From Sphingomonas ginsenosidivorax (lineage in GTDB: Bacteria; Pseudomonadota; Alphaproteobacteria; Sphingomonadales; Sphingomonadaceae), in contig NZ_VOQR01000001.1 of the NCBI RefSeq assembly GCF_007995065.1, forward strand, positions 2,545,001 to 2,609,000: 64,000 bases of DNA, in the 5' to 3' direction. This document shows, piece after piece, positions 6,383 through 15,746 of this stretch. Each line of letters starts with the position of its first letter. The stretch's first letter is position 1. The notes beneath the pieces were generated by a model, which searched no databases, was not told where the DNA came from, and saw only the letters and a program-made list of their open reading frames with translations. The position numbers and the translations under genes were made by a program.

Positions 6383-9300
6383 TCAGGCGGCGGTCACCCT
6401 GCCCGTCCGCGCCAGCTTGCCCCAGCCGACGAGCGGACCGCGCAAGGCCTGCGCGATCGCTTTCAGCACGACATAGTACATGACCTGGCGATAGCCGATC
6501 CGTTGCGGGATCAGCAGCCAGAGCAGGTGCCAGCGCTCGCGGCGCTCGAGCGCGAACGCGATCGTCGCGGCGAGCAGGTCGATCGCGGTGAAGACCACCC
6601 AATAGCCGAGCATCGTATAGACGTCGTGACTCGTCTGTTCCCAGCCATGCGCGCGCACCGCGAGATAGGTGAAGAGGAAGCTGACCAGCAGCGCGAGATC
6701 GATGATCGGCGAGATCGCTGCGAGCACGATCTGGAACAGGATCGCCTGTGGCAGGCCGACCCAGCCGAGCCCCTTGGGATGCGAGCCGAAGATCGCCGAG
6801 CGATGTTTGTAGAGGCATTGCAGCGTGCCGTACGCCCAGCGAAACCGTTGCTTGGCGAGCGCGCGCATCGTCTCTGGCGCCTCGGTCCAGGCGATCGCGA
6901 ACTGGTCGTACTTCACCGCCCAGCCGGCGCGCTGGATCGCGATGGTCAGGTCCTGGTCCTCGGCGAGCGTGTCGTCGGGATAGCCCCCGACCGCCCGGAT
7001 CGCGGACAGCCGCCATGCCCCGACCGCACCGGGGACGACGGTCATCGCGTTCAGGCGGGCGAGCGCGCGGCGTTCGAGGTTCTGCGCGGTGATGTATTCG
7101 AGCGCCTGCCATTTGGTGATGATGTTGACGCGGTTGCCGACCTTCGCATTGCCCGCGACCGCGCCCAGCGTCGGATCGACGAACCAGCGCGCGAGGCGGG
7201 CGATCGTGACGGGCTCGAACTGCGTGTCGGCGTCGAGCGCGATGACGATCTCGCCGCGCGCTTCCTCCAGCCCGCGGTTGAGCGCGCGCGCCTTGCCGCC
7301 GTTCTGCAGCGTCATCAGGCGGACGCGAGGGTCGTCGGCAAAGGCGTCGCGCACGACCCGGCTGGTGCCGTCGCTCGACCCGTCGTCGATCACGATGACC
7401 TCGATCTGGACCTCGGTCGAGGCGAGCACGCCGTGCACTGCGCGGACGATGACGCGCTCCTCGTTGAACGCGGGGATCATGACGGTGACGAAGCGGTCGG
7501 GGTCGATCGGCGGGAACACGGTCTTCAACTCGCGGCGCGCCTGGATCAGCGCGAGTGCGGACAAGGCGAGTGCGCGGAGGATACCGATCGTGATCGCGAT
7601 CCCGAAAATCCAGCGCAGCGCGACGACGAGGCCGCCGAGCGTGCTGAACAGCGCGAGGTCGGCCATCGCTGCGACGCGGTCGCCCGACGAGATGACCGGC
7701 ATCGCGGCGTCGCGCGACAGGCCGGCGAGCGTCGAGACGGGAACGAAGCTGTAGCCCATCGCGCGGAGCCGTTCGATGATGATCGGCAGCGCGGCGACGG
7801 TCTGCGCGCGGTTGCCGCCGGCGTCGTGGAGCAGGATGACGTTGCCGCTGCGCTCGGGGTTGCCAGCCTCGACGCCCGCTATGGTGCGGTCGACGATTTG
7901 CTGGACACCCGGGCGCTTCCAGTCGTCGGGGTCGACGTGGAGGCCGACCGAGATGTAGCCGCGCTCCTGCGCCTGCAGCGCGGGGACGATCTCGTCCGCG
8001 GTGCTCGGCTCGGCGTCGCCGAAATAGGGCGCGCGGAACAGGCGGAGCGAGCGGCCGGTGAACGCCTGGAACAGCCGCTGCGTGGTGTTCAGCTCGAACT
8101 TGACCTGGCGCGGCGAGACGGTGGCGAGATTGGGGTGGGTGTAGGTGTGGCTGCCGATCTCGTGCCCCTCCGCGACCATGCGTTCGAGCAGCGAGCGCTG
8201 CGTCAGCGCGTTCTCGCCGATCACGAAGAAGGTCGCGGGCGCGTGCTCGCGCTTGAGGATGTCGAGGATCTGCGGGGTCCATTCGGCGTCGGGCCCGTCG
8301 TCGAAGGTCAGTGCGAGCTGGCGCGGGCGATAGCCGGTGCGATCGACGACATAGGGCGACGGCATCCGGGTGAAGACGACATCGGCGATGCTGCCGTCCC
8401 TGGCGGGCACCGCGTCGCGGATGCCGGTGACGGGGGTCGCGCCGATTTTGAGGATTTCGCCCGATCCTTCGATATCGACATTGGTGCCCGCGGGCATCGC
8501 GTCGATCGAATCGGGGACGGGCAAGGTGCGGTGATCGCGGCCGAAGATCGACCAGAGGCTGGGGTCCTCCGACCCGAGGCGCCACAAGGCGACGCTGCCG
8601 AGCCCGGCCTTTTGCAGGAACGCGATCTGGTTGTACGCCGACGCCGCATCGAGCAGCCAGACCTGGTGGCGGCTGGCGCCTTCGGAATAGGCGAAGCTGC
8701 TGTTGCCGCTGGCCTTGTCGAAGGTCGGGACGGTGCCTGAATCGGCGGCGTTCTGCCACGCTTCCTCGACGTCCAATGCGTCGCCCGATCCGTCGTGCCA
8801 GTCATAGGCGTAGGAGCCGATCGCGACGACGAGCTTGGCGGGCGGAATGCCGCGTGCAGCGTCGGCGACGGTGCGCGCGAACCAGCGCTGCGAGGCGATC
8901 GGGCCGGCCGGACCGCTGGTCTCGTGCTCGTCATACGCCATCAGGACAATCTTGTCGGTCACCGCGGCGTAGGCGGGCAGGTTCCAGTCGGGGTTGGCGA
9001 CCGGGGCTGCGATCGCGACGACCCAGCCGCGGGCCGCGAACCGCGCCTTGGCCTCGGCGAGGAACGTGCGGTAGTCGCGTTGCGCGGTGACCGGCAGGTC
9101 CTCGAAGTCGAAGAACGCGCCGCCGGCGTGGTTGACCGCGAGGAACGGTACCAGCGAATCGAGGAACGCCTTGCGTGCCTTCGGGTCGGCGAACATCGCC
9201 GCGCTGCCCTTGCCGTCCCAGTTTCCGTCGACCGCGTTCTGGACCATCGGCAGGATGACCGGGCGGTGCACCGCCTTGTTGAGGATGTCGCGTCCGGCCT

Positions 9301-9739
9301 GGTCGCGGAACACGGTGATGTGGTGGTTCGCGCCGGTGACCGAGATCCAGCCGGGGATCAGCCAGTCGAGCTGGTCGACGTGACGTGCGAGGCTGGCGGC
9401 GCTCGACTGGTCCCAGGGGGCGTGGAAGGCGATCGCGAGCGACGGGTTGCCGGGTCGCGCGGTCCGCGTGCCCCTGGGCGGGACGCCGAACAGCCGCTTG
9501 GCATAATAGTCGATGTCGCGCCGGGTGCGGCCGATGATCCCGCCGCGCGGCGGCGGCAGGCGGTGGAGCGCGGGGTGTTCAGGCTCGATCGGGAGCAGCG
9601 GCGCTGCGGGGACGATGCCGATCGAGACCGCGAACACGGTGGTCGCTAGTACCAGCAGCGCGACGAACGCGGCGACCGCGAGCGCGAAACGACGGCGGCG
9701 GCGGCCGCTGGCGTCGAAGAAGACGGGACGTTGGGACAT
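6383..9739 (-). CDS. Trifunctional GH18-like / NodB deacetylase / GT2 glycosyltransferase membrane protein
   Basis: The 1118-residue protein starts at ATG 9739 (GGAG five bases upstream; another ATG is 18 bases earlier). The order is: a basic N-terminus and one membrane anchor (about 19-45); a GH18-like barrel (about 70-400) with FFDFED as a reduced DxxDxDxE motif; a NodB polysaccharide deacetylase domain (about 480-670) with metal/catalytic motifs TFDDGPD and SHTYTH; a membrane segment; a family 2 glycosyltransferase (about 745-990) with IPAFNEE, DADTQFEP, AEDQDL and QRFRWAYG; and several C-terminal membrane helices. The GT2 part resembles PgaC/NodC/hyaluronan-type processive synthases. The protein should make and modify an N-acetylhexosamine polymer at the inner membrane. 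It stands alone, without other pga-type genes. Confidence 0.88.
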   Translation of the reverse strand: MSQRPVFFDASGRRRRRFALAVAAFVALLVLATTVFAVSIGIVPAAPLLPIEPEHPALHRLPPPRGGIIGRTRRDIDYYAKRLFGVPPRGTRTARPGNPSLAIAFHAPWDQSSAASLARHVDQLDWLIPGWISVTGANHHITVFRDQAGRDILNKAVHRPVILPMVQNAVDGNWDGKGSAAMFADPKARKAFLDSLVPFLAVNHAGGAFFDFEDLPVTAQRDYRTFLAEAKARFAARGWVVAIAAPVANPDWNLPAYAAVTDKIVLMAYDEHETSGPAGPIASQRWFARTVADAARGIPPAKLVVAIGSYAYDWHDGSGDALDVEEAWQNAADSGTVPTFDKASGNSSFAYSEGASRHQVWLLDAASAYNQIAFLQKAGLGSVALWRLGSEDPSLWSIFGRDHRTLPVPDSIDAMPAGTNVDIEGSGEILKIGATPVTGIRDAVPARDGSIADVVFTRMPSPYVVDRTGYRPRQLALTFDDGPDAEWTPQILDILKREHAPATFFVIGENALTQRSLLERMVAEGHEIGSHTYTHPNLATVSPRQVKFELNTTQRLFQAFTGRSLRLFRAPYFGDAEPSTADEIVPALQAQERGYISVGLHVDPDDWKRPGVQQIVDRTIAGVEAGNPERSGNVILLHDAGGNRAQTVAALPIIIERLRAMGYSFVPVSTLAGLSRDAAMPVISSGDRVAAMADLALFSTLGGLVVALRWIFGIAITIGILRALALSALALIQARRELKTVFPPIDPDRFVTVMIPAFNEERVIVRAVHGVLASTEVQIEVIVIDDGSSDGTSRVVRDAFADDPRVRLMTLQNGGKARALNRGLEEARGEIVIALDADTQFEPVTIARLARWFVDPTLGAVAGNAKVGNRVNIITKWQALEYITAQNLERRALARLNAMTVVPGAVGAWRLSAIRAVGGYPDDTLAEDQDLTIAIQRAGWAVKYDQFAIAWTEAPETMRALAKQRFRWAYGTLQCLYKHRSAIFGSHPKGLGWVGLPQAILFQIVLAAISPIIDLALLVSFLFTYLAVRAHGWEQTSHDVYTMLGYWVVFTAIDLLAATIAFALERRERWHLLWLLIPQRIGYRQVMYYVVLKAIAQALRGPLVGWGKLARTGRVTAA

Positions 9740-9836
9740 GGGGCTCCGCGTGCGCAATTCAGGCTGGCGTTACCATTGTGGATGCGGGTGCCGCTCCTGA
9801 CAAATGCGTCACGTGCGCGGTGGTAGGTCTTGCCCT

Positions 9837-9936
9837 CGTCACCCCGGACTTGGTCCGGGGTGTCCACCGCGCGGCGTACCCTCTGGCCGAAGAGTTCGCG
9901 GAGGGGTGGATGCCGGACCAAGTCCGGCATGACGGG
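9837..9936. repeat. Palindromic element, family C (copy 1)
   Basis: Two hairpins face each other: CCCCGGACTTGGTCCGGGG on the left and TGCCGGACCAAGTCCGGCA on the right. They are bounded by CGTCA and TGACG and separated by about 45 bases. It lies in the 400-base gap between the glycosyltransferase start and the lepA stop, which holds only repeats: this element, a half element and a family A copy. Confidence 0.85.
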
Positions 9937-9962
9937 GGCTTTTAGCGGGCGGGCATCTGTGC

Positions 9963-10008
9963 GCGGAACCCTGGATCCCGGGACGAGCGCGGGATGACGG
10001 AGGGAAGC
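9963..10008. repeat. Degenerate half of a family C element
   Basis: The segment contains GGATCCCGGGACGAGCGCGG followed by GATGACGG, which matches the right half of a family C unit (hairpin plus terminal TGACGG). The left half is missing. It sits between a complete family C copy and a family A copy. Confidence 0.5.
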
Positions 10009-10015
10009 GCTCCTC

Positions 10016-10139
10016 ATCCTCCCCCGCCAGGGGGAGGTGGCGCCGAAGGCGACGGAGGGGGCAGATACGGAACGACGGTTACCCTGTCCGCCCCCTCCGT
10101 CAGGCTGCGCCTGCCACCTCCCCCTGGCGGGGGAGGATT
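10016..10139. repeat. Palindromic element, family A (copy 2)
   Basis: About 124 bp with the same outer arms as the copy at 3849. The inner left loop is GGCGCCGAAGGCG-like and the inner right hairpin is CAGGCTGCGCCTG, so the hairpin sequences differ from copy 1 while remaining self-complementary. It ends six bases before the lepA stop codon. Confidence 0.85.
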
Positions 10140-10145
10140 GATGGC

Positions 10146-11969
10146 TTAGCCGTCGTCGCCCATTCTCAGCGCGGCGATGAAGGCTTCCTGGGGGATGCTG
10201 ACCGAACCGTATTCGCGCATCTTCGCCTTCCCCTTCTTCTGCTTTTCCAGCAGCTTCTTCTTGCGGGTGGCGTCGCCGCCATAGCATTTCGCGGTGACGT
10301 CCTTGCGCATCGCGCTGATCGTCTCGCGCGCGATGACCTTGCCGCCGATCGCCGCCTGGATCGGGATCTTGAACAGATGGCGCGGGATCAGTTCCTTCAG
10401 TCGCTCGACCATGCCACGGCCGCGGACTTCGGCGGTGCCGCGGTGGACGATCATGCTGAGCGCGTCGACCGGCTCCTCGTTGACGAGGATGCCCATCTTG
10501 ACGAGGTCACCCTCGCGGTAGCCGATCTGGTGATAGTCGAAGCTGGCATAGCCCTTCGACATCGATTTCAGCCGGTCGTAGAAGTCGAACACGACCTCGT
10601 TGAGCGGCAGTTCGTAGGTCGCCTGCGCGCGGCCGCCCACGTATGTCAGGTTCTTCTGGATGCCGCGGCGATCCTGGCACAGCTTCAGCACCGAGCCGAG
10701 ATATTCGTCTGGGACGTAGATCGTCGCCTCGATCCACGGCTCGCTGATCGTCGCGATCTTGTTCGGCTCGGGCATGTCGGCGGGGTTGTGCAGCTCGATA
10801 TGCGTCGTGCCCGCGGGATCGGGGTGGCTCAGCTCGATCTCGTACACCACCGACGGCGCGGTGGTGATGAGGTCGAGGTCGTATTCGCGCGTGAGGCGCT
10901 CCTGGATGATTTCCAGGTGCAGCAGCCCGAGGAACCCGCAGCGGAAGCCGAAGCCGAGCGCGGCCGAGGTCTCCATCTCGAACGAGAAGCTCGCGTCGTT
11001 CAGACGCAGCTTCGAGATCGATTCGCGCAGCTTCTCGAACTCGGCGGCGTCGACCGGGAACATCCCGCAGAACACCACCGGCTGGACTTCCTTGAAGCCG
11101 GGCAAGGCCTCGAGCGCGGGGCGCTTGGCATCGGTGATGGTGTCGCCGACGCGGGTCTGCGCGACCTCTTTGATCTGCGCGGTGATGAAGCCCATCTCGC
11201 CGGTGCCGAGTTCGGTCAGCTGCTCGATCTTGGGGCGGAAACAGCCGACGCGGTCGACGAGGTGCATCGTCCCCGTCTGCATGAACTTGATCTGCTGGCC
11301 CTTCTTGAGGACGCCGTCGATCACGCGGACGAGGATGACGACGCCGAGATACGGGTCGTACCAGCTGTCGACAAGCATCGCTTTCAGCGGTGCCTCGGGA
11401 TCACCCTTGGGCGGCGGGATCTTCGTCACGATCGCCTCGAGGATGTCGGCGATGCCGATCCCCGACTTAGCCGAGGCGAGCACCGCCTCCGACGCGTCGA
11501 TGCCGATCACGTCCTCGATCTCCTTCCGCACCTTTTCGGGCTCGGCGGCGGGGAGATCGATCTTGTTGATCACCGGCACGATCTCGTGGTCGTGCTCGAT
11601 CGACTGGTAGACGTTGGCGAGCGTCTGCGCCTCGACGCCCTGCGCCGCGTCGACCACCAGCAGCGCGCCCTCGCATGCGGCGAGGCTGCGCGAGACTTCG
11701 TACGCGAAGTCGACATGGCCCGGCGTGTCCATCAGGTTGAGGACGTAATCGAGCCCGTCCTTCGCCTTGTAGGCGAGGCGCACGGTCTGCGCCTTGATGG
11801 TGATCCCGCGCTCCTTCTCGATGTCCATGTTGTCGAGCACCTGCTCGGACATCTCGCGCTCGGTGAGCCCGCCTGTCTGCTGGATGAGGCGATCGGCGAG
11901 CGTCGACTTGCCGTGGTCGATATGCGCGATGATCGAGAAGTTGCGGATGCGGTCGAGCGGCGTGGTCAC
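10146..11969 (-). CDS. lepA: Elongation factor 4 (ribosomal back-translocase)
   Basis: The 607-residue GTPase is full length for LepA/EF4. Domain I shows G1 AHIDHGKST (residues 15-23), G3 DTPGH and G4 NKIDLPAA, with [16 protein letters not shown] closing the G domain. Domains II, III and V follow, and the LepA-specific C-terminal domain includes [20 protein letters not shown] and the terminal [21 protein letters not shown] motif. It binds stalled or mistranslocated ribosomes and is membrane-associated in part. It is transcribed alone, divergently from the CsgG-like gene, and ends at a cluster of palindromic repeats. Confidence 0.97.
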   Translation of the reverse strand: MTTPLDRIRNFSIIAHIDHGKSTLADRLIQQTGGLTEREMSEQVLDNMDIEKERGITIKAQTVRLAYKAKDGLDYVLNLMDTPGHVDFAYEVSRSLAACEGALLVVDAAQGVEAQTLANVYQSIEHDHEIVPVINKIDLPAAEPEKVRKEIEDVIGIDASEAVLASAKSGIGIADILEAIVTKIPPPKGDPEAPLKAMLVDSWYDPYLGVVILVRVIDGVLKKGQQIKFMQTGTMHLVDRVGCFRPKIEQLTELGTGEMGFITAQIKEVAQTRVGDTITDAKRPALEALPGFKEVQPVVFCGMFPVDAAEFEKLRESISKLRLNDASFSFEMETSAALGFGFRCGFLGLLHLEIIQERLTREYDLDLITTAPSVVYEIELSHPDPAGTTHIELHNPADMPEPNKIATISEPWIEATIYVPDEYLGSVLKLCQDRRGIQKNLTYVGGRAQATYELPLNEVVFDFYDRLKSMSKGYASFDYHQIGYREGDLVKMGILVNEEPVDALSMIVHRGTAEVRGRGMVERLKELIPRHLFKIPIQAAIGGKVIARETISAMRKDVTAKCYGGDATRKKKLLEKQKKGKAKMREYGSVSIPQEAFIAALRMGDDG

Positions 11970-12110
11970 TGGTTATCGTTCTTTGCGAAAAGGGAGTTGG
12001 AAAGGCCGTTAGCATCGCGCGGCGGATATGCCAAAGCGCGCATGTCCGAACGACTTCCCCCCGTCACGGCCGACCGATACACTTCGGTCCACAAACCGGG
12101 GGTCTTTGCC

Positions 12111-13055
12111 ATGCTTCGAGTCGCAACCGTAACGTTCGCTGTCCTAGTCGCGATTCCGGGAGCGGCCGAAGCGCAGGCCCGCGCGTCCAAGGGGCAGCAG
12201 TTGCAGGTCCAGGCCGCGAACGACGTGCCGCGCTGCGTACGCAAGCTGGGCACGCTGTCGATCGCGGATGGCGACGATCCCTATGCCTGGACGCAGAACA
12301 GCCTCGCCCCGCCCTCCAAGGTGCTGCGCGCGCTGGTCCAGCGGTCGGGCTGCTTCAACCTGGTCGACCGCGGCACCGGGCTGAACGCCGCCAGCCGCGA
12401 ACGCGACATCGGATCGAACCTGGGTCTCCAGCGCCAGTCGAACGTCGGCCAGGGCCAGATCAAGGCCGCGGACTATGTGCTGGTCGCGGAAATCCAGGGC
12501 GCGAACAGCAACGTCAGCGGCAGCGGCGCGGCGGGTGCGGTCGGCGGATTGCTCGGCGGGCGCGTCGGCGGCCTGCTGGGCGGCATGAAGAGCAAGAAGA
12601 TGGAGGCGAACACGGTGCTGTCGCTGACCAACGTCCGCACGACGGAGACGATCGCGGTCGAGGAAGGCTATGCCGCCAAGAACAACCTCGCCTTCGGCGG
12701 GGGCGGGTTCTTCGCGGTCGGCGGTGCGGTCGGCGGCGGGTACGACAACACCGATATCGGCCGGATCGTGACGCTGAGCTTCATCCAGGCCTATTCGAAA
12801 TTGGTGACCGGGCTCGGGCTGGTGACGCCCGGCAGCGCGGGGACCGCGGAGGCGGCCCCGACCAAGACCTATACGGCTCAGGGTCCGGTGGCGATGCGCG
12901 CGAGCGGCGTTGCCACCGCGAAGGTGCTCCGCACGCTGCCCGCGGGCGCGATCGTCTATCCGACCGGCACCAAGGCCGGGCTGTGGTGGGAGGTCGCGGA
13001 CGAGAACGACAATGTCGGCTGGGTGCTGAACACCAAGCTGGCCCCCTCGAACTGA
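12111..13055 (+). CDS. CsgG/HfaB-like exported protein with C-terminal SH3 domain
   Basis: The 314-residue protein starts at ATG 12111 with a clear signal peptide (MLRVATVTFAVLVAIPGAAEAQA). The middle section carries the pattern of CsgG-type outer-membrane secretion proteins: a helix followed by ALVQRSGCFNLVDRG, then strands (ADYVLVAEIQGA, ANTVLSLTNVRTTETI) and Gly-rich loops (about 150-250) of low complexity. The last 65 residues (GPVAMRASGVATAKVLRTL ... VGWVLNTKLAP) form a bacterial SH3-like domain, usually a peptidoglycan binder. It has no lipobox, unlike E. coli CsgG. A role as an envelope assembly factor is inferred. The neighbours give no further clue. Confidence 0.75.
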   Translation: MLRVATVTFAVLVAIPGAAEAQARASKGQQLQVQAANDVPRCVRKLGTLSIADGDDPYAWTQNSLAPPSKVLRALVQRSGCFNLVDRGTGLNAASRERDIGSNLGLQRQSNVGQGQIKAADYVLVAEIQGANSNVSGSGAAGAVGGLLGGRVGGLLGGMKSKKMEANTVLSLTNVRTTETIAVEEGYAAKNNLAFGGGGFFAVGGAVGGGYDNTDIGRIVTLSFIQAYSKLVTGLGLVTPGSAGTAEAAPTKTYTAQGPVAMRASGVATAKVLRTLPAGAIVYPTGTKAGLWWEVADENDNVGWVLNTKLAPSN

Positions 13056-13164
13056 GGCGCCGCAACAGGGCGGCGAACTGGCGCTTGCGCGGCGCGAAAC
13101 CTGTGTCTATAGCCGCGCCTCCAAGCACGGACATGCCGCCTCACGGCGCCGGTCCGGACTCCGT

Positions 13165-13241
13165 CGGGGAGTAGCTCAGCCTGGTAGAGCACTGTCTTCG
13201 GGAGGCAGGGGCCGGAGGTTCGAATCCTCTCTTCCCGACCA
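13165..13241 (+). tRNA. tRNA-Pro (anticodon CGG)
   Basis: The 77-base cloverleaf has an encoded CCA. Acceptor CGGGGAG pairs with CTTCCCG; the anticodon arm is CTGTC-TTCGGGA-GGCAG, giving anticodon CGG, which reads CCG proline codons. The TpsiC loop TTCGAAT is present. Confidence 0.96.
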
Positions 13242-13284
13242 TTTTCCACATTTTAGCGGGTTCGCCGCATCGCCCGGGTCGGCG

Positions 13285-13917
13285 TCAGGCTTCTGCGCCC
13301 TCGCGGGTCGGAAACACCGGGCCGCGCACCGTCATGCGGTCGGCGGGATAGGGCCGCTGCAACGCGACGACGTCGTCATAGCTGCCGGTCAGCCACCGCG
13401 CGTGATCCTCGGGATGGAGGATCGTGATCATCGCCTTGGGATGGATCGGGGCGACCAGTGGGTTCGGGTCGCAGGTGACCATCGTGAAGCCGGCGCCCTT
13501 TACGGTCTGCTGCCAGAAGCCGGCGACGGCGAACAGCGGCTGGTCGGGCACCGCGAACCACATCTCGCCCTTGATCGGCGCGCCCTTCCCCACCTTGTGC
13601 TTGTCGGGGGTCCATTCGCAGAATTCGGTCAACGGGATCAGGCAGCGGTTGTGCGGTTCGGCCGCGAGACGCCGCCACTGCGGCAGGCCGAGATTGCGGA
13701 CGTTGGTCATCGGCCACGCCGCCTGCCCGCCCAGCACGTCCCAAGCCATGACGTCGAGGACGCGCCGGTCGCGTTCCGCGCGAACGACATACGCCTTGCC
13801 ACGGGGATAGAGTTCGACGGGGTCGCTGTTCGGCCGCACGACACCCGGTGCCCAGCCCGCGTCGAAGCGGCTGAACAGGGCTTCGGGTTCGCCGAGGTTG
13901 CGCGCGCGGTTGCACAT
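13285..13917 (-). CDS. yedK: SOS response-associated peptidase (SRAP/HMCES/YedK family)
   Basis: The 210-residue protein begins Met-Cys-Asn. I chose start 13917 because SRAP proteins need Cys2 exposed after Met removal to form the thiazolidine crosslink with abasic sites in single-stranded DNA; the frame is open 40 codons further upstream, but that extension would bury the Cys. Further family motifs: WGPVP-like AWDVLGG, an Asn-rich stretch (MTNVRNLG), [16 protein letters not shown] with the conserved Glu, and near the C-terminus HPKAMITIL, where the catalytic His lies. It shields abasic sites during replication. The gene stands alone. Confidence 0.93.
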   Translation of the reverse strand: MCNRARNLGEPEALFSRFDAGWAPGVVRPNSDPVELYPRGKAYVVRAERDRRVLDVMAWDVLGGQAAWPMTNVRNLGLPQWRRLAAEPHNRCLIPLTEFCEWTPDKHKVGKGAPIKGEMWFAVPDQPLFAVAGFWQQTVKGAGFTMVTCDPNPLVAPIHPKAMITILHPEDHARWLTGSYDDVVALQRPYPADRMTVRGPVFPTREGAEA

Positions 13918-14158
13918 CAGCCCGGGCTGCCGGCCAAGGGAGTGACAATGATCGACACGGCGATCACCGTACACGATGCCCGTCGTTGACGACAGCCCGG
14001 CGGAGCTGCCCTTCGCGCGCGCGCCCTGACCGGCCATGTAGCAACAGTCATCGTCAGGGTTCGACCGTTGCGGACTCCGACAAAGGCAAGTTGAGGGATC
14101 GCTCCGAGTCGCGATCCGTAGAACGGGCGGCGTTGAGAGGTCTCCGTCTCTTCCATCG

Positions 14159-14206
14159 CGATTATGGTTGACCGGATGGAAAAGCTAACTAGCGAAACCA
14201 TAATCG
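14159..14206. promoter_or_regulatory. Long-spaced perfect inverted repeat before the AraC-type gene
   Basis: CGATTATGGTT at 14159-14169 is matched exactly by its reverse complement AACCATAATCG at 14196-14206, with 26 bases between. The right arm ends a few bases before the start of the AraC-family gene. This AT-rich palindrome stands out from its GC-rich surroundings and could be an autoregulatory operator. The remaining roughly 240 bases between the SRAP gene and this site hold nothing I recognise. Confidence 0.45.
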
Positions 14207-14213
14207 TTTTGTG

Positions 14214-15200
14214 ATGACGATCCGCGTGAAGGCTCGTCAGGTGAGGCCGTCGAGACACATGAGCGTTCAGATCGAGCGGCATGCAACCGAAGAGTTCGCA
14301 TCCGTCAACCTGCCCGAGGGACTGTCGGTCCGGTACGACATGCCAGATCGCAGACTGGCCGACCTGGTTACCGGATACAACGCCTACACCGCGGATAACC
14401 GCGACTGCCGTACCGACTGGTTCCTTCCCGCGCCCGTCATGCTGTGCATTGCGGTGGACGCCGGCCCCATCGAGGCCCGCATCGGCAACCGCCGCTTCTC
14501 GCCGATGCCGCAAGCCAGCCTGATCGGCCCCACCAGTCGTCCGCTCAACGTGACGACGCATGGCGGCATGATGGTCGGCATCGGGATCAGCCCGGCGGGC
14601 TGGGCCGCGCTCACCGACCGGAGCGCGGGCGACTTCCATAATCTCATCGTTCCGGCCGCGACGATATTGGGTCAGGACACGGTCGATCGCCTCATCACCA
14701 CGCTGGCGACGGCACCCGACACGCGCAGCCTCAAGCCCCTGCTCGACACGTTCTGCGTCCCGCTGTTTGCCCGCACGGACCCGCGGATCAACGAGATCCG
14801 GGCGCTGTCGCAGCTGATCGTTCGGCCCGGCATGAACGAGGTTCGAGAACTCAGCGCCGAACTGGGCATCACCGAGCAGGCGCTGCTCCGCCTGTCGCGG
14901 CGGTATTTCGGCATGCCGGCCAAGCTGTTGCTCCGACGGGCGCGGTTCCTGCGCTCGTTCATCACCCTGTTCGTGTCCGGGACTCCAACCGACGCGTCCG
15001 CGATCGATCCGAGCTATCACGACATCTCGCATTTCCACCGCGATGCCAATACGTTCCTGGGTATGACGCCACGCCGTTTCATGAAGCTCGCCAACACCTT
15101 CCTCGAAGCGAGCGTGCGCGCCCGTGCCGCGGTCCTTGGCGCGCCGACCCAGGCGCTGCATGTCATACCGCCTGCGGTGGATGACGGAACGTCCCGTTGA
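14214..15200 (+). CDS. AraC-family transcriptional regulator
   Basis: About 328 residues from ATG 14214; GTG 14211 and ATG 14259 are possible alternatives, and no strong ribosome-binding site decides between them. The N-terminal half (to about 200) resembles the AraC-associated ligand/effector domain (LPEGLSVRYDMPDRRLADLV...GYNAY, PQASLIGPTSRPL). The C-terminal part has the paired helix-turn-helix: first HTH near NEVRELSAELGITEQALLRLSRRYFG, second near YHDISHFHRDANTFLGMTPRRF, the standard AraC end motif. It binds DNA as activator or repressor of unknown targets. The downstream HIRAN gene overlaps its stop codon, so the two are co-translated. Confidence 0.88.
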   Translation: MTIRVKARQVRPSRHMSVQIERHATEEFASVNLPEGLSVRYDMPDRRLADLVTGYNAYTADNRDCRTDWFLPAPVMLCIAVDAGPIEARIGNRRFSPMPQASLIGPTSRPLNVTTHGGMMVGIGISPAGWAALTDRSAGDFHNLIVPAATILGQDTVDRLITTLATAPDTRSLKPLLDTFCVPLFARTDPRINEIRALSQLIVRPGMNEVRELSAELGITEQALLRLSRRYFGMPAKLLLRRARFLRSFITLFVSGTPTDASAIDPSYHDISHFHRDANTFLGMTPRRFMKLANTFLEASVRARAAVLGAPTQALHVIPPAVDDGTSR

Positions 15201-15649
15201 GCAGCCGCGACGAACTGACCACCTCGATCGTCGGGATCGATTTTCCGAACCCCGACAAGAGCGCGAGCAACCGGCGCATGGAGATCATGCTCTGCGCGCC
15301 CGGCGACCCGGTCGAGTTGCGGCTCGAACCGACCAACCAGCATGACGCCAACGCGATCGGCATATGGTCCGAGCGCGGCGTGCAGATGGGCTATGTCAGT
15401 GCGGAGCGCGCGCCGTGGATCGGGAAGCGGATGCAGGAGGACGAGGTCGCGGCGGTGTTCCAGGGACTGGTCCAGAGCGGCGCCTATGTCCGGATACGGT
15501 TCGGCGGCGGGCTCCCCACCCTGCCGCCTGCGCCCGTGGAGCCGCCACGCGCGCCGCCCGCGCCCCGGCCGATGCGCGCCGCGCCGCGGCCGGTGCACGA
15601 TCCGCACGCCTTCTATCCCGACGAGGACGGCCCGGAGTTCGGGGCCTGA
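15197..15649 (+). CDS. Stand-alone HIRAN domain protein
   Basis: The 150-residue protein starts at TTG 15197, which shares four bases with the AraC gene stop (TTGA). This fits translational coupling, and the HIRAN fold starts immediately after (SIVGIDFPNPDKSASNRR). Residues about 8-100 show the HIRAN pattern: ELRLEPTNQHDANAIGIW and GVQMGYVSAERAPWI. HIRAN domains recognise 3' single-stranded DNA ends or damaged DNA, as in HLTF. The C-terminal 45 residues are a Pro/Ala-rich linker ending in an acidic tail, with no helicase or nuclease domain attached. The function of the free domain is unknown. Confidence 0.8.
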   Translation: MSSRDELTTSIVGIDFPNPDKSASNRRMEIMLCAPGDPVELRLEPTNQHDANAIGIWSERGVQMGYVSAERAPWIGKRMQEDEVAAVFQGLVQSGAYVRIRFGGGLPTLPPAPVEPPRAPPAPRPMRAAPRPVHDPHAFYPDEDGPEFGA

Positions 15650-15746
15650 AGCGGCAATCGTGGCGATGGGCCGACGGGGCGCCCGGGTAACGCATTGTAC
15701 GCGAACGGAATCGGGCTATGGTCCCGACGACTCCCGGAGACGTACG

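Noticed and set aside
5313..8759. Minus-strand open frame of about 1150 codons overlapping modA and the GT2 gene
   Set aside because: It is extremely Arg/Ala/Pro-rich, has no domain and is frame-shifted relative to the clearly functional NodB/GT2 protein and modA; it is a high-GC shadow frame.
10377..12110. Long plus-strand frame antisense to lepA leading into the CsgG-like gene
   Set aside because: The part before 12111 is the reverse complement of lepA and has an unnatural Asp/Arg/His composition; only the last part with the signal peptide is real.
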